Origin: an uncultured Caulobacteraceae bacterium
GTDB taxonomy: Bacteria; Pseudomonadota; Alphaproteobacteria; Caulobacterales; Caulobacteraceae
Direction of reading: 5' to 3'
Length of the DNA: 8,640 bases
NCBI GenBank assembly: GCA_937910255.1
Contig: CALEOQ010000168.1
Coordinates: forward strand, 1 to 8,640
Position 1 is the first letter of the stretch; every line of letters begins with the position of its first letter. The notes below the pieces were generated by a model. It made no database searches and was not told the DNA's origin. It saw only the letters and a program-made list of their open reading frames with translations. This document shows, piece by piece, positions 1 to 5,855 of the stretch. A program made the translations under genes and the position numbers.

Positions 1-124
1 GAGAAGAGTGAGGGTGGGTATGGGTGGAATGCGAAGGAAGTATGGGTTCGGAAGTTATTGCGATAGAGACGACGTATGGCGATGAGATCGGTGAGAGGGC
101 CCTCGATCATATGTGTTTTTTTTT
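1..124. other. Probable non-genomic read-end sequence
   Basis: This stretch differs from the rest of the window: it is purine-rich on the plus strand with many GGG and GAG repeats, lacks the GC-rich third-codon pattern of the real genes, and ends in nine T (116-124) directly against a full Illumina adapter. On the minus strand the order is insert, adapter, poly-A, then this sequence, as expected when a read runs past the end of a short library fragment. Frames that open here (from 24 and from 113) run into the adapter and resemble no family I know. I infer sequencing noise carried into a contig end. The alternative, real DNA joined by a chimeric fragment, is less likely. Confidence 0.8.
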
Positions 125-182
125 AATGATACGGCGACCACCGAGATCTACACTCTTTCCCTACACGACGCTCTTCCGATCT
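125..182 (+). other. Illumina P5 / TruSeq universal adapter (contamination)
   Basis: All 58 bases match the Illumina universal adapter as I know it: it begins AATGATACGGCGACCACCGA, contains the ACACTCTTTCCCTACACGAC sequencing-primer part, and ends GCTCTTCCGATCT at 182. Its 3' end is where library inserts are ligated, so the genomic insert begins at 183. It has no biological role and should be trimmed together with everything to its left. Confidence 0.99.
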
Positions 183-199
183 GGGCCAACAGGGTTGCC

Positions 200-216
200 G
201 CAGTCTTTACGACTGC
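200..216 (-). terminator. Small inverted repeat downstream of thiL
   Basis: GCAGTC (200-205) and GACTGC (211-216) form a perfect 6-bp stem with a 5-base loop, starting 13 bases past the thiL stop on the minus strand. It could end or stabilise the glyA-to-thiL transcript. No run of U follows it on the minus strand, so a classical intrinsic terminator is not shown. The remaining genomic bases between the adapter and thiL (183-229) hold nothing else I recognise. Confidence 0.3.
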
Positions 217-229
217 CCGGGGTCAGAAC

Positions 230-1198
230 TCAGGGATGAGTCCATCCCCTCTGTCCCGTCGTCGCGGGCTTTCCATCGATCAGGACCTCAACCCCCTCCC
301 CGGCCTCGATCACGCCAATCACCGGCAAGCCGAGCCCGGCGGCCGCTTCAGGGGGCGCGGTCAGGACGAGTTCGTAGTCATCCCCCGATGTCGCCAGCGT
401 CATCAGGGCCTGTCGGCGATCTGGTTGATCGGCGAGCCAGGCGGCGCCGGCGCGCGACAGGGGCATTCGATCGAGCGCCAGGCGAAGGGCCACGCCGCTG
501 GCCCTGGCGATATGGCCGGCGTCGGCGATCAGGCCATCGGAGATGTCGGCGCAGGCGCTGGCCTGGTTTCGAAGGGATGCGACGAGGTCCAGGCGTGGTC
601 GCGGCAGGCGGTAACGCTCGGCCAGGTAGCCGTCTGGATCGTCGAGCTGACCCATGACGGCCCTGAGACCCAGCCCGCCGTCCCCGATCGGCCCGCTGAC
701 CATCACCAGATCCCCCGGCCGCGCGCCGGCGCGACGCACGGCGCGCCCCTGCGGGACCCAGCCCAACAGGGTCAGGCTGGCCACCATCGGCCCGGAGATC
801 GACACGGTGTCGCCGCCCAGCAGGCTCAGGTCGAAAGCTTCGCCGTCGAGGCGCAGGCCATCAGCGAAGAGCTGGCGCGCGGCGAAGTCGGTCCCAGAAG
901 GCCAGGCCACGGCGAGAAAATAGCCATAGGGCGCAGCGCCCATGGCCGCCAGATCCGAGAGATTGGTCCGCAGCAGCTTCCGCGCCACGAGGTCGAGCGC
1001 CTCGTCCGACGGGAAATGCACCCCCTGCACCAGGGCGTCCTTGGTCACCACCAGGTCGAAGCCCGGGCGTTGAGGGATCACCGCGGCGTCGTCCAGCAGC
1101 CCCAGGGCCTCCGGCGCCCCGCGGGTCAGGGGCCGATAGAGCCGGGCGATCTGCTCGAACTCGTCCGGCGGGGCTGGGCTGTCGTCAGGCCCGGACAT
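230..1198 (-). CDS. thiL: Thiamine-monophosphate kinase ThiL
   Basis: ThiL phosphorylates thiamine monophosphate with ATP to thiamine diphosphate, the last step of thiamine cofactor synthesis, in the cytoplasm. The 322-residue product has the PurM/ThiL (AIR synthase-related) layout: a metal-binding LLDDAAV near residues 34-40, TKDALVQGVHF (52-62), TNLSDLAAMGA (78-88), LLGGDT (126-131), PGDLVMVSGPIGDGG (161-175), ISDGL (219-223) and GDDYEL (272-277). Length is normal for the family. I chose the ATG at 1198 because the frame upstream to 1276 lies inside nusB in another phase and has no ThiL-like residues. The start overlaps the end of nusB by 14 bp, so translation is probably coupled. It is the last gene of the cluster in this window. 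The gene is complete, with its TGA 47 bases inside the adapter junction. Confidence 0.95.
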   Translation of the reverse strand: MSGPDDSPAPPDEFEQIARLYRPLTRGAPEALGLLDDAAVIPQRPGFDLVVTKDALVQGVHFPSDEALDLVARKLLRTNLSDLAAMGAAPYGYFLAVAWPSGTDFAARQLFADGLRLDGEAFDLSLLGGDTVSISGPMVASLTLLGWVPQGRAVRRAGARPGDLVMVSGPIGDGGLGLRAVMGQLDDPDGYLAERYRLPRPRLDLVASLRNQASACADISDGLIADAGHIARASGVALRLALDRMPLSRAGAAWLADQPDRRQALMTLATSGDDYELVLTAPPEAAAGLGLPVIGVIEAGEGVEVLIDGKPATTGQRGWTHP

Positions 1199-1658
1199 CC
1201 TGCGCCACGCCGTCGAGGGCGCCGTTGACGAAGCCCGGCTCGGGCCCCTCGAAGAAGGACTTGGCGAGCTCGACATACTCGTCGATCACCACCTCGGTGG
1301 GGATGTCGGTTCGTTCCACCAGCTCATAGGTCCCGGCGCGCAGGATAGCGCGGGCGGTGGCGTCCAGGCGCTCCAGTCGCCAACCCTGGGCCAGCCGCTT
1401 GACCACGGCCTTGTCCACCTCGGCCTGGCGGGCGATCACGCCGCGCAGAAGCTCAGCGAAGAAGGCCTCGTCGGCGCCGCTCAGGGCGAAGCCCTCCACG
1501 TCGCGATCGAAGCGATGGTCGGAGAATTCGCGGATCACCGCCTCGACGCCGGCGCCCGACACCTCCATCTGGTAGAGGGCCTGGACAACCGCCAGACGGG
1601 CGACCGAACGGGACTGGCGCGACACCGGACCGGTGGGAACGGGAATGTCCTGGCTCAT
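1185..1658 (-). CDS. nusB: Transcription antitermination factor NusB
   Basis: NusB binds boxA RNA together with NusE (ribosomal protein S10) and supports antitermination in rRNA operons. The 157-residue protein is a typical all-helical NusB: RSVARLAVVQALYQME near residues 17-32, then the conserved C-terminal part RLDATARAILRAGTYEL (97-113), IPTEVVIDEYVELAKSF (119-135) and FVNGALDGV (143-151). The ATG at 1658 sits in an ATGA overlap with the ribH stop, which decides the start; the longer frame to 1805 is only ribH read in another phase. The ribH-nusB pairing is common in bacteria. The 3' end overlaps thiL by 14 bp. No key region is missing. Confidence 0.95.
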   Translation of the reverse strand: MSQDIPVPTGPVSRQSRSVARLAVVQALYQMEVSGAGVEAVIREFSDHRFDRDVEGFALSGADEAFFAELLRGVIARQAEVDKAVVKRLAQGWRLERLDATARAILRAGTYELVERTDIPTEVVIDEYVELAKSFFEGPEPGFVNGALDGVAQDVRA

Positions 1659-2116
1659 TGATCGTGTCCCGACAGCCGCGCCTTCAGGCTGATCATTTCC
1701 AGGCAGGCGCGCGCCGCCGACCCGCCGCGGTCCCCCTGGCTGGCCCGCGCCCGCTCCCAGGCCTGGGCCTCTTCGTCGACGGTCAGGACCCCGTTGCCGA
1801 TGCACAGCCGGCGGGTCAGCGACAGGTCCATCAGGCCGCGGGCCGATTCGTTGGCCATCACCTCGAAATGGTAGGTCTCGCCGCGGATCACGCAGCCGAG
1901 CGCCACATAGCCATCATAGGCCACGCTCCCGCCGCTGCCCGCCGCATCGGCAAAGGAAATGGCGGCCGGGATCTCCAGCTCGCCGGGCACGCTCACCACG
2001 TCGAATTCGACCTCGTGGGCCGACAGCACGTCGGTGGCGCCGGCCAGCAGGGCGTCGGCGATCTGGCCATGGAACCGCGCCTCGACCACGAGGACGCGCA
2101 GCTTCTCGTCTTGCAT
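1655..2116 (-). CDS. ribH: 6,7-dimethyl-8-ribityllumazine synthase RibH
   Basis: RibH condenses 5-amino-6-ribitylaminouracil with 3,4-dihydroxy-2-butanone 4-phosphate to give lumazine, the substrate of riboflavin synthase. The 153-residue product has the family landmarks: EARFHGQIAD (12-21), where the aromatic residue stacks on the substrate; PGELEIP (44-50); GCVIRGETYHFEVMANES (74-91) with the likely catalytic His83; and NGVLTVD (108-114). Length is usual. The ATG at 2116 is preferred; a GTG lies one codon upstream (2119) and could also be used. Only a weak GGA stands upstream as ribosome-binding signal. It follows ribE by 45 bp and overlaps nusB by 4 bp. Neighbouring ribE supplies the next step; the butanone-phosphate synthase that feeds it is not in this window. 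Confidence 0.95.
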   Translation of the reverse strand: MQDEKLRVLVVEARFHGQIADALLAGATDVLSAHEVEFDVVSVPGELEIPAAISFADAAGSGGSVAYDGYVALGCVIRGETYHFEVMANESARGLMDLSLTRRLCIGNGVLTVDEEAQAWERARASQGDRGGSAARACLEMISLKARLSGHDQ

Positions 2117-2161
2117 CACAAAATCCAGCGATCGCGGGAGGCGATCCTAAGGGGACAGCCT

Positions 2162-2752
2162 TTAGGCGGTTTCGCGCCATCGCGCGAGATAGCGCGCCAG
2201 CATGTCGATCTCCAGATTGACCTTCGAGCCCACCGAAAGGCCGCCCAGCGTCGTCACCTCCCAGGTATGAGGGATCAGATTGACGCCGAACACGTCGTCT
2301 TCGACCTCGTTCACGGTCAGGGAGACGCCCTCGATGGCGATCGATCCCTTGGGTGCGATGTAGCGATGCAGCGGCCGGGGGACGCGCACCTTCACCCGCC
2401 GGGAGCCCCCCTCGGATGAGATGGAGATGATTTCGCCCACCCCGTCCACATGGCCCGAGACGATATGGCCGCCCAGTTCGTCGCCGACCCGCGCCGAACG
2501 CTCCAGGTTGACCGGTCGCCCTTCGCGCCATTCCCCCAGGGTGGTGCGCTCCAGGGTCTCGCCGGAGACCTCGACGGCGAACCAGTTCTGCCCCTTCTCC
2601 ACCACGGTGAGGCAACATCCGGCGTGGGCGATGGAGGCGCCGATCTCTACGGTCGCGAGATCAAAGGCGGTTTCGATCTCGAACCTGCGGTCGCGATCGG
2701 TGTCGCGCACAGCGCGGACCTTGCCGACATCGGTGACGATTCCCGTGAACAT
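2162..2752 (-). CDS. ribE: Riboflavin synthase, alpha subunit
   Basis: Riboflavin synthase dismutates two lumazine molecules into riboflavin and 5-amino-6-ribitylaminouracil. The 196-residue protein has the two tandem lumazine-binding barrels expected: it starts with the hallmark MFTGIV, has GCCLTV (45-50) in the first repeat, GGHIVSGHVDGVG (94-106) at the domain boundary, and the matching EGVSLTVNEV (141-150) in the second. Length fits the family. The ATG at 2752 follows the ribD stop with no spacer (TGAATG), so translation is almost certainly coupled. The gene is called ribC in some species. In the 45-bp gap to ribH there is no room for an FMN riboswitch or for ribBA. Confidence 0.96.
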   Translation of the reverse strand: MFTGIVTDVGKVRAVRDTDRDRRFEIETAFDLATVEIGASIAHAGCCLTVVEKGQNWFAVEVSGETLERTTLGEWREGRPVNLERSARVGDELGGHIVSGHVDGVGEIISISSEGGSRRVKVRVPRPLHRYIAPKGSIAIEGVSLTVNEVEDDVFGVNLIPHTWEVTTLGGLSVGSKVNLEIDMLARYLARWRETA

Positions 2753-3406
2753 TCAGATCCTTTCGTAGCGTTCCCAAAGGTCTTCGCCGAGCACGGCGAC
2801 CTCGACGCGGCGCATCCGAGGCGCCTGATCCAAAGCCGCGAGGCCCAGGGCGCCCACGGCCGGACGGCCATCGCCGCCCATGATCTGCGGCCCCCGAAAC
2901 CACTCCAGGCGATCCACGAGGCCGCAGCGCAAAAAGCTGGCGGCCACCTGCCCGCCCCCTTCGACGAAGAGACGCAGGAGGCCAAGCCTGGCCAGGGCGG
3001 CGACGACCCCGGGCAGAGCCGGCCGACCGTCGCCCAGCCTCGGCGCCTGTACGATCTGAACGCCGGCCTCCACGAGATCAGGTGACGGCGCGCCGGTGGC
3101 CACCACATAGACCGGGACCTGCCCGGCGGACTGCGCCAGCCGCGAGGTGGTTGGCAGGCGCTGCCGGCTGTCGAGCACCACCCGCGCCGGCTGCGGTCCT
3201 GTATAGCCGGGCAGGCGGACGGTCAGATCCGGGTCGTCGGCCAGGGCCGTCTCCGCGCCAATGAGCACAGCGTCGTGCGCGCTGCGCAGCCGGTGGACTT
3301 CCGCGCGGGCCTCAGGCCCGGTGATCCAGCGGCTCTCGCCATCGGCGGTGGCGATGCGGCCATCCAGCGAGGTGGCGAGCTTGAGCGTGATCAGGGACGC
3401 AGCCAT
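2753..3406 (-). CDS. ribD: RibD reductase domain, without the deaminase
   Basis: The reductase half of RibD reduces the ribosyl sugar of 5-amino-6-(5-phosphoribosylamino)uracil to the ribityl form with NADPH. The 217-residue product matches that half only: LKLATSLDGRIA (8-19), GESRWITG (23-30), LRSAHDAVLIGAETALADDP (40-59), LFVEGGGQVAASFL (146-159) and GPQIMGGDG (172-180). Usual RibD proteins are about 350-380 residues with an N-terminal zinc deaminase (HAE and PC...C motifs); none of this is present. The ATG at 3406 is preferred, with GAGGGG about 9 bases upstream; the frame extends to 3535 but that part lies inside nrdR and looks like shadow. The 5' side is closed by an intact nrdR, so the domain is absent rather than frameshifted. 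It could be a free-standing pyrimidine reductase working with a deaminase encoded elsewhere. Function is inferred; the domain call is firm. Confidence 0.88.
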   Translation of the reverse strand: MAASLITLKLATSLDGRIATADGESRWITGPEARAEVHRLRSAHDAVLIGAETALADDPDLTVRLPGYTGPQPARVVLDSRQRLPTTSRLAQSAGQVPVYVVATGAPSPDLVEAGVQIVQAPRLGDGRPALPGVVAALARLGLLRLFVEGGGQVAASFLRCGLVDRLEWFRGPQIMGGDGRPAVGALGLAALDQAPRMRRVEVAVLGEDLWERYERI

Positions 3407-3419
3407 GGGCGGGCGCCCC

Positions 3420-3893
3420 TCAGCGCTCCTCCTCCGGAGCTTCGGACAAGCCTTCACGCCCCAGGAAGTCGGCGAAGTCGCGCGTTTCGCGGAAATCCCG
3501 ATAGACCGAGGCGTAGCGGACATAGGCCACGTCATCGAGCGCCTTCAGGGCCTTCATCACCAGTTCGCCGACCACCTCGGAGCCGATCTCGGTCTCGCCC
3601 ATGCTCTCAAGCTGACGGGTGATGCCATTGACCATCCGGTCAACCTGCTCGGGGTCGATGGCGCGTTTGCGGGTGGCGATGTCGATGGAGCGCAGCAGCT
3701 TTTCCCGCTCGAACGGGGTCCGCCGTCCCGACCGCTTGATCACGGTCAGCTCACGCAGTTGCACCCGCTCGAAGGTGGTGAAGCGGCCGCCACAGGCCGG
3801 GCAAAGCCGGCGGCGACGGATCGCCGCGCCGTCTTCCGACGGGCGGCTGTCCTTCACCTGGCTTTCGGTGTGGCCGCAGAATGGGCATCGCAT
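3420..3893 (-). CDS. nrdR: Transcriptional repressor NrdR
   Basis: NrdR senses ATP/dATP and represses ribonucleotide reductase genes by binding paired NrdR boxes in their promoters. The 157-residue protein has the four-cysteine zinc ribbon (C3, C6, C31, C34; MRCPFCGH and LCPACGGRF), the basic RRRRLC stretch between the pairs, and an ATP-cone domain from about residue 49 (LTVIKRSGRRTPFEREKL) to about 139 (YASVYRDFRETRDF). Length is usual. The ATG at 3893 has GGAGGGG upstream and gives the canonical MRCP start. It lies 36 bp after glyA and 13 bp before ribD; the glyA-nrdR-ribD order is common in Alphaproteobacteria. Its expected targets, the nrd genes, are not in this window. Confidence 0.97.
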   Translation of the reverse strand: MRCPFCGHTESQVKDSRPSEDGAAIRRRRLCPACGGRFTTFERVQLRELTVIKRSGRRTPFEREKLLRSIDIATRKRAIDPEQVDRMVNGITRQLESMGETEIGSEVVGELVMKALKALDDVAYVRYASVYRDFRETRDFADFLGREGLSEAPEEER

Positions 3894-3929
3894 CAGGTCA
3901 GCCCCTCCCCGGCCGGATCCTCTTGAGGC

Positions 3930-5276
3930 CTAGTTGTAGATCGGGAACCGGCGGGTCAAGGCCAGCACCTCGTCACGGACCTTGGCCTCGACGGCCGAAT
4001 TGTCACCGCCCGCGGCCAGGCCGTCGACCACCTCGGCGATCATCTGGCCGATGCGGCGGAACTCGGCTGGGCCAAAGCCCCGCGAGGTGCCGGCCGGCGA
4101 GCCAAGGCGCAGGCCCGAGGTCTGGGTGAAGGGCAGCGGATCGAAGGGAATACCGTTCTTGTTGCAGGTGATATGGGCCCGCTCCAGGGCGACCTCGGCG
4201 TCCGCGCCCGTGACGCCCTTGGGCGTCAGGTCCACCAGCATCAGATGGCTGTCGGTGCCGCCGGACACGATCTTCAGACCGCCGGCCGCCAGGGCGTCGG
4301 CCATGGCCCGGGCGTTCTCCACCACCTGGCGGGCATAGAGCTTGAACTCCGGACGCAGCGCTTCGCCGAACGCCACCGCCTTGGCGGCGATCACGTGCAT
4401 CAGCGGCCCGCCCTGCAGCCCGGGGAAGACGGCCGAGTCGATCTTCTTGGCCAGCTTCTTGTCATTGGTCAGGATCATGCCGCCGCGGGGTCCGCGCAGG
4501 GTCTTGTGGGTCGTGGTGGTGACCACATGGGCGTGCGGCATGGGGTTGGGATAGGCGCCGCCGGCCACCAGGCCGGCATAGTGGGCGATGTCCACCATCA
4601 GGATGGCGCCGACGCTGTCGGCGATCTCCCGGAACCGGGCGAAGTCGATCTCGCGGCTATAGGCCGAGCCGCCGGCGATGATCACCTTGGGCTTGGCGGC
4701 CAGGGCCACCTCGGCGGCCTGGTCGTAATCGATCAGCTGGTCCTGCTGGCGGACCGCATAGGACACCGGATTGAACCACTTGCCCGACTGGTTGACGTTC
4801 TTGCCATGGGTCAGGTGGCCGCCCGCCGCCAGATCCATGCCCATGAAGGTGTCGCCCGGGCTCATGGTGGCCATGAAGACCGCCTGATTGGCCTGGCTGC
4901 CGGAATGGGGCTGCACATTGGCGAACTCGGCGCCGAACAGGCGCTTGGCCCGCTCGATGGCCAGGGTCTCGGCCACGTCCACCTCTTCGCAGCCGCCGTA
5001 ATAGCGCTTGCCCGGATATCCTTCGGCGTACTTGTTGGTCAGGACCGAGCCCTGGGCCTCCAACACCGCGCGGGAGACGATGTTCTCCGAGGCGATCAGC
5101 TCGATCTGGTCCTGCTGACGTTTCAGCTCGCGGCCGAGAACCTGAGCGATCTCGCGATCACTTTCGGCCAGGCCCTGGGTGAAGAAGGCGTCGGCGGCGG
5201 AGGCGGTCTGGGCTTGTGCGGTCAAGGGCGTGGCTCGCGTCGGAATTTCTGGGGCGGAGGCGCCTTTTACTCCCAT
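3930..5276 (-). CDS. glyA: Serine hydroxymethyltransferase GlyA
   Basis: GlyA interconverts serine and glycine using tetrahydrofolate and pyridoxal phosphate, the main source of one-carbon units. Clear landmarks are IELIASENIVS, TNKYAEGYPGKRYYGGCE, NVQPHSGSQANQAV, the phosphate-site region DIAHYAGL, the cofactor lysine in VVTTTTHKTLRGPRGG (K258 counting from the ATG at 5276), and the C-terminal SGLRLGSPAGTSRGF. The start is uncertain. The ATG at 5276 gives 448 residues with a weak GAG as ribosome-binding signal. A TTG at 5225 gives about 431 residues, closer to the family's length, and codons between the two have A/T-rich third positions unlike the gene body. It appears to head the glyA-to-thiL cluster and is divergent from the MucR-type gene. 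Confidence 0.95.
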   Translation of the reverse strand: MGVKGASAPEIPTRATPLTAQAQTASAADAFFTQGLAESDREIAQVLGRELKRQQDQIELIASENIVSRAVLEAQGSVLTNKYAEGYPGKRYYGGCEEVDVAETLAIERAKRLFGAEFANVQPHSGSQANQAVFMATMSPGDTFMGMDLAAGGHLTHGKNVNQSGKWFNPVSYAVRQQDQLIDYDQAAEVALAAKPKVIIAGGSAYSREIDFARFREIADSVGAILMVDIAHYAGLVAGGAYPNPMPHAHVVTTTTHKTLRGPRGGMILTNDKKLAKKIDSAVFPGLQGGPLMHVIAAKAVAFGEALRPEFKLYARQVVENARAMADALAAGGLKIVSGGTDSHLMLVDLTPKGVTGADAEVALERAHITCNKNGIPFDPLPFTQTSGLRLGSPAGTSRGFGPAEFRRIGQMIAEVVDGLAAGGDNSAVEAKVRDEVLALTRRFPIYN

Positions 5277-5344
5277 TCCCGCTCGGGTTCCAACAGCCTG
5301 CACGATCTTCGGGAACGAAGTCTGAGCGTTGACGTTTCTCGCAC

Positions 5345-5374
5345 GTCCGAGCGCCTCCGGGTCCCGCGTCGGAC
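5345..5374 (+). promoter_or_regulatory. Inverted repeat upstream of the mucR-type gene
   Basis: GTCCGA (5345-5350) and TCGGAC (5369-5374) are exact inverse complements. Pairing can extend by GCG/CGC with one bulged base, giving about 9 bp closed by an 11-base loop. It ends 8 bases before the ribosome-binding site of the plus-strand gene and lies in the divergent control region with glyA. It could be an operator or an mRNA leader hairpin; no function is shown. The same region has GACGT/ACGTC spaced by 7 bases (5331-5347) and a small GGAA-loop hairpin (5307-5320). Confidence 0.3.
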
Positions 5375-5383
5375 CAGTATCCA

Positions 5384-5389
5384 GAGGGG
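5384..5389 (+). promoter_or_regulatory. Ribosome-binding site of the mucR-type gene
   Basis: GAGGGG lies six bases before the ATG at 5396, a good Shine-Dalgarno sequence. It fixes the start of the regulator gene. Confidence 0.75.
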
Positions 5390-5395
5390 AACAAT

Positions 5396-5824
5396 ATGAG
5401 TGCTGACAGCGGTCTCACGGAGCGTTCGAGCGATATGCTTCGCCTGGGCGTCGATATCGTATCCGCCTATGTGAGCCGCAATCCTGTCAGCACAGACGCC
5501 GTGCCGGACCTGATTCGCGCCGTCCACGACACCCTGGCGAGTCTTGGCGAGCCTGAGCCCGCCGCGCCGGAAGAGCGCCCCAAGCCGGCCGTGCCGATCA
5601 GCAAGTCCGTCCAGGACGACTACATTGTCTGTCTGGAAGACGGAAAGCGGCTGAAGATGCTCAAGCGCTATCTGCGCTCGCGCTATGACATGAGCCCCGA
5701 GGACTACCGTCGCCGCTGGGGCCTGCCGCCGGACTATCCGATGGTCGCGCCGACCTACGCCGCGCGGCGTTCAGACTTCGCCAAGCAAATCGGCCTGGGC
5801 CGCGGAGTGCGCCGGCGCAGCTAG
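5396..5824 (+). CDS. mucR: MucR/Ros-family transcriptional regulator with degenerate zinc finger
   Basis: MucR/Ros proteins bind AT-rich promoter DNA and control surface polysaccharide, motility and cell-cycle genes in Alphaproteobacteria. The 142-residue product has an N-terminal helical part (residues 8-50), a Pro/Glu-rich linker (52-68), then the DNA-binding domain: KSVQDDYIVCLEDGKRLKML (70-89), MSPEDYRRRWGLPPDYPMVAP (99-119), YAARRSDFAKQIGLGR (121-136) and a basic tail. Aligned by eye to Ros, zinc ligand C79 is kept but the others are D82, Y92 and Y97, so a structural zinc is unlikely in the usual form. Some family members are known to fold without zinc, so it may still bind DNA. It is the only plus-strand gene in the window. 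The ATG has a strong ribosome-binding site. Its targets cannot be told from context. Confidence 0.93.
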   Translation: MSADSGLTERSSDMLRLGVDIVSAYVSRNPVSTDAVPDLIRAVHDTLASLGEPEPAAPEERPKPAVPISKSVQDDYIVCLEDGKRLKMLKRYLRSRYDMSPEDYRRRWGLPPDYPMVAPTYAARRSDFAKQIGLGRGVRRRS

Positions 5825-5835
5825 CGCCGGCGAGC

Positions 5836-5855
5836 CGTCGCCTCAGGCGGCGACG
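5836..5855. terminator. Hairpin between convergent mucR and hemA
   Basis: CGTCGCC (5836-5842) and GGCGACG (5849-5855) form a perfect 7-bp GC-rich stem with a 6-base loop. It begins 11 bases after the mucR stop and spans the hemA stop codon (5843-5845), so it could fold in both convergent transcripts. No T run follows on either strand. It is placed like a bidirectional terminator, but may only reflect GC-rich coding sequence. Confidence 0.35.

Noticed and set aside
84..92. GAGATCGGT resembles part of the older Illumina paired-end P7 primer
   Set aside because: Only nine bases match and the flanks diverge, so a second adapter cannot be claimed.
113..1228. Long plus-strand frame (371 codons) running from the left edge over thiL
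   Set aside because: It begins beside the sequencing adapter, is antisense to a clear ThiL, and has a low-complexity Arg/Gly/Pro/His-rich product with no family features.
2117..2161. FMN riboswitch near the rib genes, or TPP riboswitch near thiL
   Set aside because: The gaps are at most 45 bp and the genes overlap or nearly touch; there is no room for either element and no conserved core was seen.
1914..2618. 234-codon minus-strand frame across ribE and ribH, considered as a hidden ribBA remnant
   Set aside because: It is an out-of-phase reading of ribE and ribH; no RibA or RibB motif is visible and both real genes are intact.
4173..5399. 408-codon plus-strand frame antisense to glyA
   Set aside because: It is a mirror of the high-GC third positions of glyA; the His/Gly/Leu-rich product matches no family, and the GlyA protein on the other strand is unmistakable.
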